From positions 186,001-250,000 of the forward strand of contig NZ_FOBO01000001.1 in NCBI RefSeq assembly GCF_900109855.1: DNA of 64,000 bases, given 5' to 3'. A program made the translations under genes and the position numbers. The notes under the pieces are model-generated. The model searched no databases and was not told the DNA's origin. It saw only the letters and a program-made list of their open reading frames with translations. This DNA comes from Roseovarius tolerans. Lineage in GTDB: Bacteria > Pseudomonadota > Alphaproteobacteria > Rhodobacterales > Rhodobacteraceae. This document shows positions 20,128 through 29,513 of the stretch, piece by piece. Each line of letters begins with the position of its first letter. Within the stretch, counting starts at the first letter, position 1.

Positions 20128-21573
20128 ATGTCGTTTTCCCTACCGCTTGACCCTGCGCAAATCCTGATCGGGGGCACATGGCGCGCCACGCCTGAGACCC
20201 TGCTGGTCGAGGACCCTTCCACGGGCGAAGAGATCGCTCGTATCGCGCGCGGGCAGGCGGCTGATATCGACGCCGCCGTCATAGCCGCACAGGATGCCCT
20301 TTTGGGCGACTGGGGCCGGTTTACGGCAGCGGAGCGAGGGCGCTGTCTCGCCCGGCTTGGCAGGCTTGTAGAAGAGCACGAAGACCTGTTGGCCGAGGTC
20401 GAGGCGCGGGACGTTGGCAAGCCGCTGGCGCAGGCGCGCGCCGATGCCCGCGCTCTTGCGCGCTATTGTGAATTCTACGGCGGGGCGGCGGATAAGGTGC
20501 ATGGCACCACCATTCCCTATCTCGATGGCTATACCGTCTACACCCTGCGCGAGCCGCATGGTGTGACCGGACATATCGTGCCCTGGAATTACCCGATGCA
20601 GATCATCGGGCGTTCGGTCGGGGCGGCGCTGGCCATGGGCAATGCCTGCGTTCTGAAACCGGCCGAGGATGCCAGTCTCACGGCGCTGCTCTTTGCGCAT
20701 CTTGCGCAGCAGGCGGGATTTCCGGCGGGCGCGCTCAACATCGTAACGGGATTGGGGAGCGAGGCGGGGGCGGCGCTCTCGGCGCATCCCGGCATTCAGC
20801 ATCTGAGCTTCACCGGCTCGGTCGCCACGGGCTCTGCGGTGCAGATTGCGGCGGGGGCCAATGTGGTGCCGGTGACGCTGGAACTGGGCGGCAAATCCCC
20901 GCAAATAGTCTTTGCCGACGCCGATCTTGACGCGGCCCTGCCGTTTCTGGTCAATGCCGGGTTGCAGAACGCAGGCCAAACCTGTTCGGCGTCCTCGCGT
21001 ATCCTCGTGCAACGCGCCGTGTTCGACGAGGTTGCGGCGCGCATGGCCGCCGCCTACGGGGCCAAGCGGATCGGTCCGGCGATGGAGGATCCGGGTATCG
21101 GCCCGCTGATCAACGCCACGCAAAAGGCCCGTGTTCAAGCCTATCTCGACCGTGCGGGTGATTTGCCCGTGATCGCTCAGGCCGAGCCGGGGGCCGATCT
21201 GCCCGGGGGTGGGCATTACGTGCCCGCCATGCTTTTTGGTCCGGTCGCGCCCGACCATCCGCTCGCCCAAGAGGAAATCTTTGGTCCGGTGCAGGTGATG
21301 ATCCCGTTCGACACCGAGGACGAGGCGATAGCAATTGCAAACGGCACCGAGTACGGTCTTGTCGCCAGCGTCTGGACACGTGACGGCGCGCGCCAGATGC
21401 GGCTCGCACGCAAGGTGCGGGCAGGGCAGGTCTTTCTCAACAATTATGGGGCCGGCGGCGGGGTTGAATTGCCCTTTGGAGGGACCGGAAAATCCGGCCA
21501 TGGCCGCGAAAAGGGGTTTGAGGCGCTCTATGGATTTTCGACGCTCAAGACTGTCGCAGCGCATCACGGATGA
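20128..21573 (+). CDS. NAD(P)-dependent aldehyde dehydrogenase
   Basis: 481 residues, full-length ALDH. The motifs are in order: VPWNYPMQIIGRSVGAALA, FTGSVATGSAV, the catalytic Glu in VTLELGGKSPQIV, the catalytic Cys in NAGQTCSASSRIL, and EEIFGPVQVM. Substrate specificity cannot be read off; similar proteins act on betaine, aminobutyraldehyde or other aldehydes. The ribosome site is AAGGAGAG. The gene lies 40 bp after kdsA but is functionally distinct, and is followed by a structured repeat. Confidence 0.85.
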   Translation: MSFSLPLDPAQILIGGTWRATPETLLVEDPSTGEEIARIARGQAADIDAAVIAAQDALLGDWGRFTAAERGRCLARLGRLVEEHEDLLAEVEARDVGKPLAQARADARALARYCEFYGGAADKVHGTTIPYLDGYTVYTLREPHGVTGHIVPWNYPMQIIGRSVGAALAMGNACVLKPAEDASLTALLFAHLAQQAGFPAGALNIVTGLGSEAGAALSAHPGIQHLSFTGSVATGSAVQIAAGANVVPVTLELGGKSPQIVFADADLDAALPFLVNAGLQNAGQTCSASSRILVQRAVFDEVAARMAAAYGAKRIGPAMEDPGIGPLINATQKARVQAYLDRAGDLPVIAQAEPGADLPGGGHYVPAMLFGPVAPDHPLAQEEIFGPVQVMIPFDTEDEAIAIANGTEYGLVASVWTRDGARQMRLARKVRAGQVFLNNYGAGGGVELPFGGTGKSGHGREKGFEALYGFSTLKTVAAHHG

Positions 21574-21602
21574 GGAAGTATCCGTGAGGATGAGGGAGTG
21601 AT

Positions 21603-21844
21603 GGCCTGAATCGGACTTCGGATTGAAGCACCCGCGAGATAGACGGCCGAAGGCTGCCGCGCATCGGTAAGCCAGAGGCATGCTTCTGGATGACTCCGCC
21701 CCGACGGCACGGCGATTTTGCGACAACCTGCGCATCGCTTGGGTGTTTGCTTACGTGGCAGAGATAAATGTCTGACAAACAAGCGCCGGATCGCCGCACC
21801 ACAGCCCATCGATGCGCGCCTCACGGCAATGATAGCATCAGGCC
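21603..21844. repeat. Structured MITE-like repeat, copy A
   Basis: A 242-base element bounded by GGCCTGA (21603-21609) and TCAGGCC (21838-21844). Inside, GCCGCGCATCG (21657-21667) is nearly complementary to CGATGCGCGCC (21810-21820), and CACGGCGAT (21709-21717) is partly complementary to ATCGCCG (21790-21796), so the two arms nest. It is colinear with copy B at 60427-60646. It fills most of the 354-base gap between the ALDH and SDR genes. No reading frame is supported in it, and no target-site duplication is visible. Confidence 0.65.
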
Positions 21845-21927
21845 ATTTCTACCCGAAAAACCACTTCCCAAATCCTGCGCTCTCGTGTCACTTGGCCCCA
21901 GACTGATCAAGGCGGAAAGGACATCAC

Positions 21928-22668
21928 ATGCGGCTCACTGGTAAGACGGCGATCGTGACGGGCGCGGGCTCAGGCTTTGGCGAAGGCATTGCCCGGCGGT
22001 TTCTGGAGGAAGGCGCGCAGGTGTTTGTCGTCGATATCAACGCCGAGGCCGCCGCGCGTGTGGCCGCAGCGCATGGCGGCATCGCCCATACCTGCGATGT
22101 CTCGGACGGCGCGCAGGTCGATGCGATGATCGCCGAGGCGCAGGCGCGCATGGGGCATGTGGACATCCTCGTCAACAACGCCGGTGTGACCCACATGCCC
22201 AGCTTTCTCGAGGATGTGACCGAGGCGGATTTCGACCGGGTCTTTGCGATCAACTGCAAATCGGTTTATCTCATCGCGCGCGCGCTCGTGCCGCAGATGA
22301 AGGCACGCGGGCAGGGGGCGATCCTCAACATCGCCTCGACCGCCGGGGTCTCGCCGCGCCCGCGCCTCAACTGGTACAACGCCTCCAAGGGCTGGATGAT
22401 CACCGCGACCCGCACCATGGCCGTCGAACTGGCGCCCATGGGCATCCGCGTCAACGCGCTCAACCCGGTGGCGGGCGACACGCCGCTGCTCAAGAGCTTT
22501 CTGGGCGAGGACACCCACGAGATGCGCGAGAAATTCTTGTCTACGATTCCGCTCGGGCGGTTCTCCACCCCGCAGGATCTGGCCAATGCCGCGCTCTACC
22601 TCTGCTCGGATGAGGCCAGCATGGTCACCGGCGTCTGCATGGAGGTCGATGGCGGGCGCTGCATCTGA
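21928..22668 (+). CDS. SDR-family NAD(P)-dependent oxidoreductase
   Basis: 246 residues, classical SDR. TGAGSGFGEGIARRF binds the cofactor, NNAGV follows, the catalytic Ser is in NIASTAGVSPR and YNASKGWM carries Tyr and Lys. VDINAEAA, with Asp after the second strand, suggests NAD(H). It converges with the lacI-type gene only 3 bp away, next to the sugar-acid operon, so it may oxidise a related sugar acid or alcohol; the substrate is not known. Confidence 0.85.
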   Translation: MRLTGKTAIVTGAGSGFGEGIARRFLEEGAQVFVVDINAEAAARVAAAHGGIAHTCDVSDGAQVDAMIAEAQARMGHVDILVNNAGVTHMPSFLEDVTEADFDRVFAINCKSVYLIARALVPQMKARGQGAILNIASTAGVSPRPRLNWYNASKGWMITATRTMAVELAPMGIRVNALNPVAGDTPLLKSFLGEDTHEMREKFLSTIPLGRFSTPQDLANAALYLCSDEASMVTGVCMEVDGGRCI

Positions 22669-22671
22669 GCC

Positions 22672-23697
22672 TCAGGCGGTCGCCCCGGGGATCAGCCGGA
22701 AATCGACATTGGTCACGCGCGGCGGATTGCCCCCGGCCAGCCGGTCGAGCAGGTGGGTCGCGGCGACAAACCCGATATGTTCGCGCTGCGAGGCGATTGT
22801 GGTCAGCGGCTTGGGAAGCGCCTGCCCGATGCTCAGCCCGTTGAACCCGGCAAGCGCCAAATCCTCGGGCACCGCGATCCCCGCCGCCTGGCAGTGAAAC
22901 GCGCCGCCCACGGCCATGTCGTCGTTGGAAAAGAACACCGCCTCGGGCGGGGTCTTGGCCTCGGCCAGCAGCCGCGCCAGCCCCTCGCGCCCCAAGGGCA
23001 CCGTCGAGGGGCCGGGCAGGCACAGCACATCGCCAAGCGTCACGCCCACCTCGCTCAGCCCGTCGCGAAACCCGTCGAGCCGCTGCGTGGCGCGAAAATC
23101 CGTCTCGATCCCATGGCCGAGATAGGCAAAGCGCCGATAGCCGCGCCCGGCCAGATAATGCGCCATCGCCCGCCCCGCCCCGCGATGCGAAATCCCCACC
23201 GCCATGTCGGCGCTTTCGGCATCGACATCCATGATCTCGACCACCGGCAGATCGGCGGCCGTCAGCAGGCCGCGCGTGACATCGGTCTTGCGCGCGGGGG
23301 CGATCACCAGACCGGCGGGCCGCCACGACATGAGGTCGCGCAAGAGCCGCTCTTCGCGCAGCGGGTCATAGTTGGAAATGCCCAGGATCGGATGATAGCC
23401 ATCGCCTTCCAACCGGTCCTCCAGTCCCTTGAGCACATCGGCAAAGACGATGTTCGACAGCGACGGAAGTATCACCCCCACCTGCCGTGACGCGGCCCCG
23501 GCCAGCGTTCCCGCGAGCCGGTTGGGCACGTAGTTGAGCGCGATGGCGGCGCGCTCCACCCGCTCGCGCGTGTCGCTTGCAACCGGGCCGTCGCGGCGCA
23601 GCGCGCGGCTTGCGGTGATTTCGCTCACCCCGGCGGCGCGGGCCACCTGCGACAGGGTGGGGCGGCGGGTCTGGGTGTCTTGGCGGTCGTCGTCCAT
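22672..23697 (-). CDS. LacI-family transcriptional repressor of the sugar-acid operon
   Basis: 341 residues: an HTH (TLSQVARAAGVSEITASRAL), hinge helix region YVPNRLAGTLAG, and a periplasmic-binding-protein-like effector domain. It is divergent from the TRAP and threonate/erythronate genes. Two near-palindromes of the LacI type lie in the intergenic region, one just upstream of its own start and one over the predicted -35 of the transporter operon. The ATG at 23697 is used; an in-frame ATG at 23715 is possible. The likely effector is a four-carbon sugar acid or a breakdown product of one. Confidence 0.85.
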   Translation of the reverse strand: MDDDRQDTQTRRPTLSQVARAAGVSEITASRALRRDGPVASDTRERVERAAIALNYVPNRLAGTLAGAASRQVGVILPSLSNIVFADVLKGLEDRLEGDGYHPILGISNYDPLREERLLRDLMSWRPAGLVIAPARKTDVTRGLLTAADLPVVEIMDVDAESADMAVGISHRGAGRAMAHYLAGRGYRRFAYLGHGIETDFRATQRLDGFRDGLSEVGVTLGDVLCLPGPSTVPLGREGLARLLAEAKTPPEAVFFSNDDMAVGGAFHCQAAGIAVPEDLALAGFNGLSIGQALPKPLTTIASQREHIGFVAATHLLDRLAGGNPPRVTNVDFRLIPGATA

Positions 23698-23717
23698 CCC
23701 GGAAAAATGCGGCATTA

Positions 23718-23731
23718 TGCTATCGCTGTCA
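23718..23731. promoter_or_regulatory. LacI-type operator O2
   Basis: TGCTATCGCTGTCA differs at two positions from TGATAGCGCTGTCA, the reverse complement of operator O1. It lies 21 bp from the repressor start. The centre-to-centre distance to O1 is 63 bp, six helical turns, which would allow looping. Confidence 0.55.
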
Positions 23732-23779
23732 TTCCAAATCTGAGTCCCGCGTTACAATTTCAGTTTTTCCGTGACCGTA

Positions 23780-23807
23780 TTGACAGCGCTATCATAAGCT
23801 GTATCCA
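23780..23807 (+). promoter_or_regulatory. Promoter and LacI-type operator O1 of the sugar-acid operon
   Basis: The near-palindrome TGACAGCGCTATCA at 23781-23794 overlaps a TTGACA at 23780-23785. A weak -10 candidate, TATCCA, sits at 23802-23807 after 16 bases. Repressor binding here would block RNA polymerase. The transporter ATG is about 110 bases downstream. Confidence 0.6.
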
Positions 23808-23917
23808 TCTCTCCAGACGCGACTGAACAGGCGTTCGCCCGCCGTTTGCGTCAAGGGAGAGGGCGAGGACATGGGCCCGGGGCATCGACCCGCAGGGCCG
23901 ATAACAGGAGGAGTTTC

Positions 23918-24886
23918 ATGAAACATTACGCATTCGGCGCGCTTGCCGCGCTTTCGCTCGCCACTGCAGGTCAGGCGCAGGAAAACATCGTCATCGGCCA
24001 TTCGCTGTCACCGCAATCGCATTACGGCGTCGGCGCGCAGGCCTTCATCGACACGCTGACCGAGCTTTCGGGCGGCAGCTTCACCGGCGAGCAGGCTCCC
24101 GCGGGCCAGTTGGGCGGCGAACGTGACATGATCGAGGGGCTTCAGATCGGTTCGCTCGACGTGGTCATCACCTCCACCGGCCCCTTGGGCAACTTCGTGC
24201 CGCAGGTCTATGCGCTCGACCTTCCGTTCCTCTTTCGTGATTATGATCACGCACGCACCACGCTCGATGGCGAGATCGGGCAGGAATTGCTCGACGAGAT
24301 CGGCAAGAACAACCTTGTCGGCCTCGCCTGGTCCGAGAACGGCTTTCGCCACGTGACCAACTCGCAGCGCCCGGTGCGCACGCCCGAGGATCTCGACGGG
24401 CTGAAGCTGCGGACGATGGAGAACCGCGTGCATATGGCCGCCTTCGAGGGCATGGGCGCCGCCCCCACACCGATGGCCTTTCCGGAACTCTTCGGCGCGC
24501 TGCAACAGGGCGTGGTCGACGGGCAGGAAAACCCGGTGACCGTGATCACCGCGTCGAAATTCTGGGAGGTGCAGAAATACGTCTCGCTCACCGGCCATGT
24601 CTATTCGCCCGCCGTGGTGCTGGCCTCGCCGATCCTGTTTGACGGGCTGACCGAGGAACAACAGGGCTGGTTCATGGAGGCTGCCAAAGCGTCCGCCGCC
24701 GCCACTCGCGCCGAGGTCAATCGGCTGGAACAGGCGGGCGTCGAAATGCTGCGCGAGAACGGCATGGAGGTGATCACCGATATCGACAAGGCCCCCTTCG
24801 CCAAGCTTGCCGCCGAAAGCTCCTACTCGGTCTACACCGACCAGTATGGCAGTGAGATGGTGGACCGCATCAAGGCCGTCGAATAA
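23918..24886 (+). CDS. TRAP transporter substrate-binding protein (DctP family)
   Basis: 322 residues, including a cleavable signal peptide (MKHYAFGALAALSLATAGQA) that directs it to the periplasm. FRDYDHARTTLDGEIGQEL and the RTMENRVHMAAFEGMGAAPT segment are typical DctP features, including the Arg that binds the ligand carboxylate. It captures an organic acid for the DctQM permease that follows. The neighbouring enzymes point to threonate or erythronate. The ribosome site AGGAGG lies 7 bases before the ATG. Confidence 0.9.
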   Translation: MKHYAFGALAALSLATAGQAQENIVIGHSLSPQSHYGVGAQAFIDTLTELSGGSFTGEQAPAGQLGGERDMIEGLQIGSLDVVITSTGPLGNFVPQVYALDLPFLFRDYDHARTTLDGEIGQELLDEIGKNNLVGLAWSENGFRHVTNSQRPVRTPEDLDGLKLRTMENRVHMAAFEGMGAAPTPMAFPELFGALQQGVVDGQENPVTVITASKFWEVQKYVSLTGHVYSPAVVLASPILFDGLTEEQQGWFMEAAKASAAATRAEVNRLEQAGVEMLRENGMEVITDIDKAPFAKLAAESSYSVYTDQYGSEMVDRIKAVE

Positions 24887-24954
24887 CCTCCCTGTCACGG
24901 TAAGGGTCGGCGCGGGTCCTGCGCGTCGGCCCGTTTTCTTTCGAGAGGGCGGCG

Positions 24955-25455
24955 ATGACACTCTTTCTCCGGTTCGAGGCGATCGCCACCGGCATCGCCC
25001 TGCGGCTCGCCATCGGCTTTCTGCTGATCGCGACCGCGCTCGCGCTTTATCAGGTCACCACGCGCTTCGTCTTCGGCCACCCCTCCACATGGTCCGAGGT
25101 GATCACCCGTTCGGCGATGATCTGGTCGGTCTTCCTCGGCGTCGCCCCGGCGTTTCGCGAGGGCACGATGATCGCCGTCGAGATCGTGCAACGCATCCTG
25201 TCACCGCGCCTCGGCTTCCTGCTCTACCTCGTCGCCTGCGGCCTGACCCTCACCTTCTTCGCAATCCTGTTCTGGCAGGGCTGGTCGATGACCGAGCGGG
25301 TCATGGGCCAGAAACTCGCAGCCCTTGAGATTTCCATCGCCTGGGTCTACGCCGCGCTGCCCGTGGGGTCGGTCTTCATCTTCATCGCCGTCCTCGGCTG
25401 CGCGCTGCGCGCGATCCGGTTCGGCGGGTTGCAGCCGGTGGAGACGGACGCATGA
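24955..25455 (+). CDS. TRAP transporter small permease (DctQ family)
   Basis: 166 residues with four predicted membrane helices; the segment HPSTWSEVITRSAMIWSVFL is the usual DctQ core. It pairs with the large permease, whose ATG overlaps this stop by four bases. DctQ and DctM together use the sodium gradient to import the acid delivered by the binding protein. Confidence 0.9.
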   Translation: MTLFLRFEAIATGIALRLAIGFLLIATALALYQVTTRFVFGHPSTWSEVITRSAMIWSVFLGVAPAFREGTMIAVEIVQRILSPRLGFLLYLVACGLTLTFFAILFWQGWSMTERVMGQKLAALEISIAWVYAALPVGSVFIFIAVLGCALRAIRFGGLQPVETDA

Positions 25456-26738
25456 ACCTCGCCCTTGCCCTGTCGCTTGCGATCTTCTTTCTGGCGGGCG
25501 TGCCGATTGCGGTGGCCATCGGTCTCGCCTCGGTCCTCGGGATTGAGGCGCATGGCCGCCTGCCGCTGCTCCTCGTGGCGCAACGCATGTTCACCGGGAT
25601 CGACAGCTTTCCCCTAATGGCGATCCCGCTCTTCATCCTCGCGGGCAACCTGATGTCGGCGGGCGGGATATCTCACCGGTTGGTGGAACTGGCCAAATCC
25701 ATAGTCGGCGGCATTCAGGGCGGGCTTGCGGCCTCCTGCGTGCTGACCTGTATGATGTTCGCGTCCGTTTCGGGCTCCTCGGTCGCCACCACCTTCGCCA
25801 TCGGCGCGATCCTCATTCCGGCGATGGTCATGCATGGCTATCCCAAACCGCTCGCCGCCTCGGTGCAGGCAAGCTCCGCCGAGTTGGGCGTGCTAATCCC
25901 GCCCTCGATCCCGCTCATCCTTTATGGCGTGTCCACCGACACCTCCATCGGGCAGCTCTTCATTGCTGGAATAGGGCCGGGGGTGCTGGTCGCGGGTGCG
26001 CTGATGGCGCTGGTGCTGATCCTGTGCCGGGTGCGCGGCATCGGGCTCGAGGACGGGCGCAACCGGCCCCGTCTCGGCCCCGCGCTCAAATCCGCGCTGC
26101 CCGCTCTGATCGTGCCCTTCGTGATCCTGGGCGGCATCTATTCCGGCATCTTCACCCCGACCGAGGCAAGTGCCGCAGCCGTCGCGGCAGCGGTGATCGT
26201 CGGCATGGCCTTCTACCGCGAATTGCGTTTCGCCGACCTGCCGCAGATCCTCAAGAAAACCGTGCTCGCCACCTCGGCGATCATGCTGATCATCTCTGCG
26301 GCGGCGCTGTTTTCCTTCCTCATCACCCGCTCGGGCCTGCCGAATGAGATCGCCGCCTGGTTCAAGGACGTGTTCGAGAGCCGCATCGCCTTTCTTCTGG
26401 TGGTCAACCTGATGCTGCTGGTGATCGGCATGTTCATCGAGACCTCGGCGGCGATCCTCGTTCTGGCCCCGATCCTCACGCCCATCGCCATCAGCTACGG
26501 TGTCGATCCGGTGCATTTCGGGCTGGTGATCGTGGTCAATCTCGCGCTCGGCATGATCACCCCACCGCTCGGCGTCAACCTCTTTGCCGCCTGCGCCGTG
26601 GCCGACCTGCCGGTGGAGCGGATCATCCCGCAGCTGGCGTGGTTCGTGCTGACCGTTTTCGGCGCGCTGATGATCATCACCTATGTGCCGGCGATCACGC
26701 TCTGGCCGGTCGACCTGATACTGGGAGGCACACGATGA
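25452..26738 (+). CDS. TRAP transporter large permease (DctM family)
   Basis: 428 residues, very hydrophobic, about a dozen membrane helices. Family hallmarks include FPLMAIPLFILAGNLMSAGG, ASVSGSSVATTFAIGAILIP and LGMITPPLGVNLFAA. Start and stop overlap dctQ and the dehydrogenase gene, so the transporter and catabolic enzymes form one operon. Confidence 0.93.
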   Translation: MNLALALSLAIFFLAGVPIAVAIGLASVLGIEAHGRLPLLLVAQRMFTGIDSFPLMAIPLFILAGNLMSAGGISHRLVELAKSIVGGIQGGLAASCVLTCMMFASVSGSSVATTFAIGAILIPAMVMHGYPKPLAASVQASSAELGVLIPPSIPLILYGVSTDTSIGQLFIAGIGPGVLVAGALMALVLILCRVRGIGLEDGRNRPRLGPALKSALPALIVPFVILGGIYSGIFTPTEASAAAVAAAVIVGMAFYRELRFADLPQILKKTVLATSAIMLIISAAALFSFLITRSGLPNEIAAWFKDVFESRIAFLLVVNLMLLVIGMFIETSAAILVLAPILTPIAISYGVDPVHFGLVIVVNLALGMITPPLGVNLFAACAVADLPVERIIPQLAWFVLTVFGALMIITYVPAITLWPVDLILGGTR

Positions 26739-27622
26739 CGCGGATCGTCCATTTCGCGGGGCTTGGCTCGATGGGGCTGGGCATGGCGCACTCGGCGCTG
26801 CGCGCAGGCCTTGAGGTGTACGGGTTCGACCCCGACCCGTTGCGCGTGGCCGCATTGACGGCGGCCGGGGGGCAGGCGCTCACGCCCGATAGCCCCGCAG
26901 CGGAGATCCTCGTCTGCGTCGTGCTCAACGCCGATCAGATGCGCGCGGCGCTCTTTGGCCCCGAGGGATGGGCGCGTCATCTGGCCCCCGGCGGCACGAT
27001 CCTCGGCTGCGCCACCGTCCCGCCCGATTTCGCCCGCGAGATGGAGGGTGAGGCAACCCGCGCCGGTCTCCACTATCTCGACGCGCCGATTTCCGGCGGC
27101 GCCGCCAAGTCCGCCGAAGGCCGCCTGTCGATCATGGCCTCGGGCAGCGTAGAGGCGTTCGACGGCGCCGCCCCGGTGCTCGACGCCATGGCAGAAACCG
27201 TCCACCGCCTGGGCGATAGCGCAGGCGCAGGCTCGGCGATGAAGGCGGTCAACCAGTTGCTCGCGGGCGTGCATATCGCCGCCATGGGCGAGGCGCTCAG
27301 CTTCGCCGCCTCGCAGGGGCTCAATCTCGCGCGCGTGCTCGACATCATCTGCGTTTCCGCAGGCAACTCATGGATGTTCGAGAACCGCGCGCCGCATGTG
27401 ATCGAGGCCGATTACACCCCGCGCTCGGCGATCACGATCTGGCCCAAGGATCTGGGCATCGTAACCGCCATTGCCGGGGTAGCAAACCTGCCCCTGCCGG
27501 TGACCGAGGCGGCATTGACGCAATACCGCGAGGCCGCCGCCGGTCTCGGGGCCGAGGATGACGCCGCCATCACCAAACACATCGCCGCCCGCGCGGGCGT
27601 GAAGCTGCCGGGGGACGGGTGA
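26735..27622 (+). CDS. ltnD: L-threonate dehydrogenase (LtnD type)
   Basis: 295 residues, 3-hydroxyacid dehydrogenase family. HFAGLGSMGLGMAHSALRAG binds NAD(P), DAPISGGAAKSAEGRLSIM is the substrate-binding signature, and the catalytic Lys lies in GSAMKAVNQLLAGVH. LtnD-type enzymes oxidise threonate at C2 to 2-oxo-tetronate. The ATG overlaps the dctM stop (ATGA). The next three genes complete the known four-carbon acid sugar pathway, which makes this assignment strong although D-erythronate specificity is not excluded. Confidence 0.88.
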   Translation: MTRIVHFAGLGSMGLGMAHSALRAGLEVYGFDPDPLRVAALTAAGGQALTPDSPAAEILVCVVLNADQMRAALFGPEGWARHLAPGGTILGCATVPPDFAREMEGEATRAGLHYLDAPISGGAAKSAEGRLSIMASGSVEAFDGAAPVLDAMAETVHRLGDSAGAGSAMKAVNQLLAGVHIAAMGEALSFAASQGLNLARVLDIICVSAGNSWMFENRAPHVIEADYTPRSAITIWPKDLGIVTAIAGVANLPLPVTEAALTQYREAAAGLGAEDDAAITKHIAARAGVKLPGDG

Positions 27623-28872
27623 TGCTCCTGGGCTGTATCGGCGACGATTTCACCGGCTCCGGCGATCTCGGCAACACGCTGGCCAAGGCAGGCATGCGCG
27701 CGGTGCAATATGTGGGCGTGCCTGATCGCCCCGCCGACAGCCATGTCGAGGCTGGGATCGTCGCGCTCAAATCCCGCTCCCTCCCGGTGGCCGAGGCGGT
27801 GGCGCAATCGCGTGCGGCACTCGACTGGCTGCGCGCGCAGGGCTGCACGCAGTACCTCTTCAAATACTGCTCCACCTTCGATTCCACCCGCGAGGGCAAT
27901 ATCGGCCCTGTGGCCGAGGCGCTGGCCGACGCCCTCGATGCCACCCGCGTGATCGTCTGCCCCGCCTTTCCGGCCACCGGCCGCTCGGTCTATCAGGGGC
28001 ATCTTTTCGTGCAGGACCGCCTGCTCAATGAGAGCGGGATGCAGCATCACCCGCTCACCCCAATGACCGACCCCGACATTCGCCGCTGGCTGGGCCATCA
28101 GGTGCGCGGCAGCGTCGGCCATGTCGCGGCAGGCGTGGTGGGGCAGGGGGCAGAAGCCGCCCGCGCGGCGCTCGACACGGAACACGCCAAGGGCCATCGC
28201 CTGATCGTCGCTGATGCCATAACCGACGCCGATCTCGTCACCCTCGGGCAGGGGGCGGCGGATCTGCCGCTGATTACCGGCGGCTCGGGCATAGCCATGG
28301 GCTTGCCCGGCAATTTCCGCGCGCGCGGTCTGCTCTCGGGCAGTGCCGCCACGTGGCGCGGGCAGGCGGGGCCGGTGGTGGCGCTGTCGGGTTCCTGCTC
28401 TGCGGTCACGCGCGATCAGGTTGCCCGCCACGCCGCCCGCCACCCGGCGCAAGAGATCGAGGCAGCCGCGCTCATGGCCGGAGAGATCGACGCCGAGGCG
28501 CTGGCCGATTGGGCGATGGCGCAGGACGGCATTCCGCTGCTCTACTCGTCTGCCGATCCCGATGCCGTTCGGCGCGCACAGAACCGCTTCGGCACGACAG
28601 AGGTCGCGACCCGGATCGAGGCGCTCTTCGCCACGCTCGCACGCACCCTCGTCGCGCGCGGCGTGACCCGCCTCATCAGCGCGGGTGGCGAGACATCGGG
28701 TGCGGTGGTCGAGGGTTTGCGCCTCGCCCAACTCGAGATCGGCCCCGAGATCGCCCCCGGCGTGCCGATGATGCGCGCGGGCGACGCCCTTGTTGTCGCG
28801 CTCAAATCCGGCAATTTCGGCGGGCCGGAGTTCTTCACTGACGCCGCCCGCATGATGGAGGCCCCGCAATGA
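27622..28872 (+). CDS. otnK: 3-oxo-tetronate kinase
   Basis: 416 residues, the four-carbon acid sugar kinase family (DUF1537). GCIGDDFTGSGDLGNTLAKAG at the start and SAGGETSGAVVEGL near the end are hallmark segments; FKYCSTFDST lies in the N-terminal domain. It phosphorylates 3-oxo-tetronate at C4. The ATG overlaps the ltnD stop (TGATG). Confidence 0.92.
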   Translation: MLLGCIGDDFTGSGDLGNTLAKAGMRAVQYVGVPDRPADSHVEAGIVALKSRSLPVAEAVAQSRAALDWLRAQGCTQYLFKYCSTFDSTREGNIGPVAEALADALDATRVIVCPAFPATGRSVYQGHLFVQDRLLNESGMQHHPLTPMTDPDIRRWLGHQVRGSVGHVAAGVVGQGAEAARAALDTEHAKGHRLIVADAITDADLVTLGQGAADLPLITGGSGIAMGLPGNFRARGLLSGSAATWRGQAGPVVALSGSCSAVTRDQVARHAARHPAQEIEAAALMAGEIDAEALADWAMAQDGIPLLYSSADPDAVRRAQNRFGTTEVATRIEALFATLARTLVARGVTRLISAGGETSGAVVEGLRLAQLEIGPEIAPGVPMMRAGDALVVALKSGNFGGPEFFTDAARMMEAPQ

Positions 28873-29513
28873 GCGACAGCGAACTGCGTGAGGATATCTG
28901 CTCCTGGGCGAAATCCCTCTTTGACCGTGGCCTGACCGGCGGTGCCTCGGGCAATATCTCGGTGCGGACCGGCGATGGCGGGCTTCTGGTCACCCCCACC
29001 GGCGTCAGCATGGGGCGGCTCGACCCGGCCCGCCTCAGCCGGTTTGATGCGACGGGGCGGCACATCTCGGGCGATGCGCCGACCAAAGAAATGCCCCTGC
29101 ATTCCGCGTTTTACGAGACCCGGCGCAGCGCGGGCGCGGTGGTGCATCTGCATTCCACCCATTCCGTCGCCCTCTCGATCCTGCCCGAAACCGACCCCGA
29201 GAACGCCGTGCCGCCGCTCACCGCTTATGCGGTGATGCGGGTCGGCAAGGTGGCGCTCCTGCCGTTCTTCGTGCCCGGCGATGCGGGCATGGCCGAGGCG
29301 ATCCGTGGCCTTGCCGGGCGGCGCGCGGCGGTGCTCCTGGCCAATCACGGCCCCGTGGTGGCCTCAAAGGATCTGGAGGCGGCGGTCTTCGCCATGGAGG
29401 AACTGGAAGAGACCGCGAAATTGGCACTTCTCCTGCGCGGGACCGGCGCGCAACCGCTCGATGCGGATCAGATCGGCCAGGTGGTGCGCAAGTTCGAGGT
29501 GGATTGGGACTGA
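28869..29513 (+). CDS. otnC: 3-oxo-tetronate 4-phosphate decarboxylase (class II aldolase fold)
   Basis: 214 residues. TGGASGNISVRTGDGGLLVT and the metal-binding HLHSTHSV pair of His residues are those of class II aldolases; LANHGPV supplies the third His. In this context it removes CO2 from 3-oxo-tetronate 4-phosphate to give dihydroxyacetone phosphate. Overlaps otnK by four bases. Confidence 0.9.
   Translation: MSDSELREDICSWAKSLFDRGLTGGASGNISVRTGDGGLLVTPTGVSMGRLDPARLSRFDATGRHISGDAPTKEMPLHSAFYETRRSAGAVVHLHSTHSVALSILPETDPENAVPPLTAYAVMRVGKVALLPFFVPGDAGMAEAIRGLAGRRAAVLLANHGPVVASKDLEAAVFAMEELEETAKLALLLRGTGAQPLDADQIGQVVRKFEVDWD

Noticed and set aside
20140..21735. 531-codon open frame on the minus strand
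   Set aside because: It is opposite a complete aldehyde dehydrogenase and has no ribosome site or motif.
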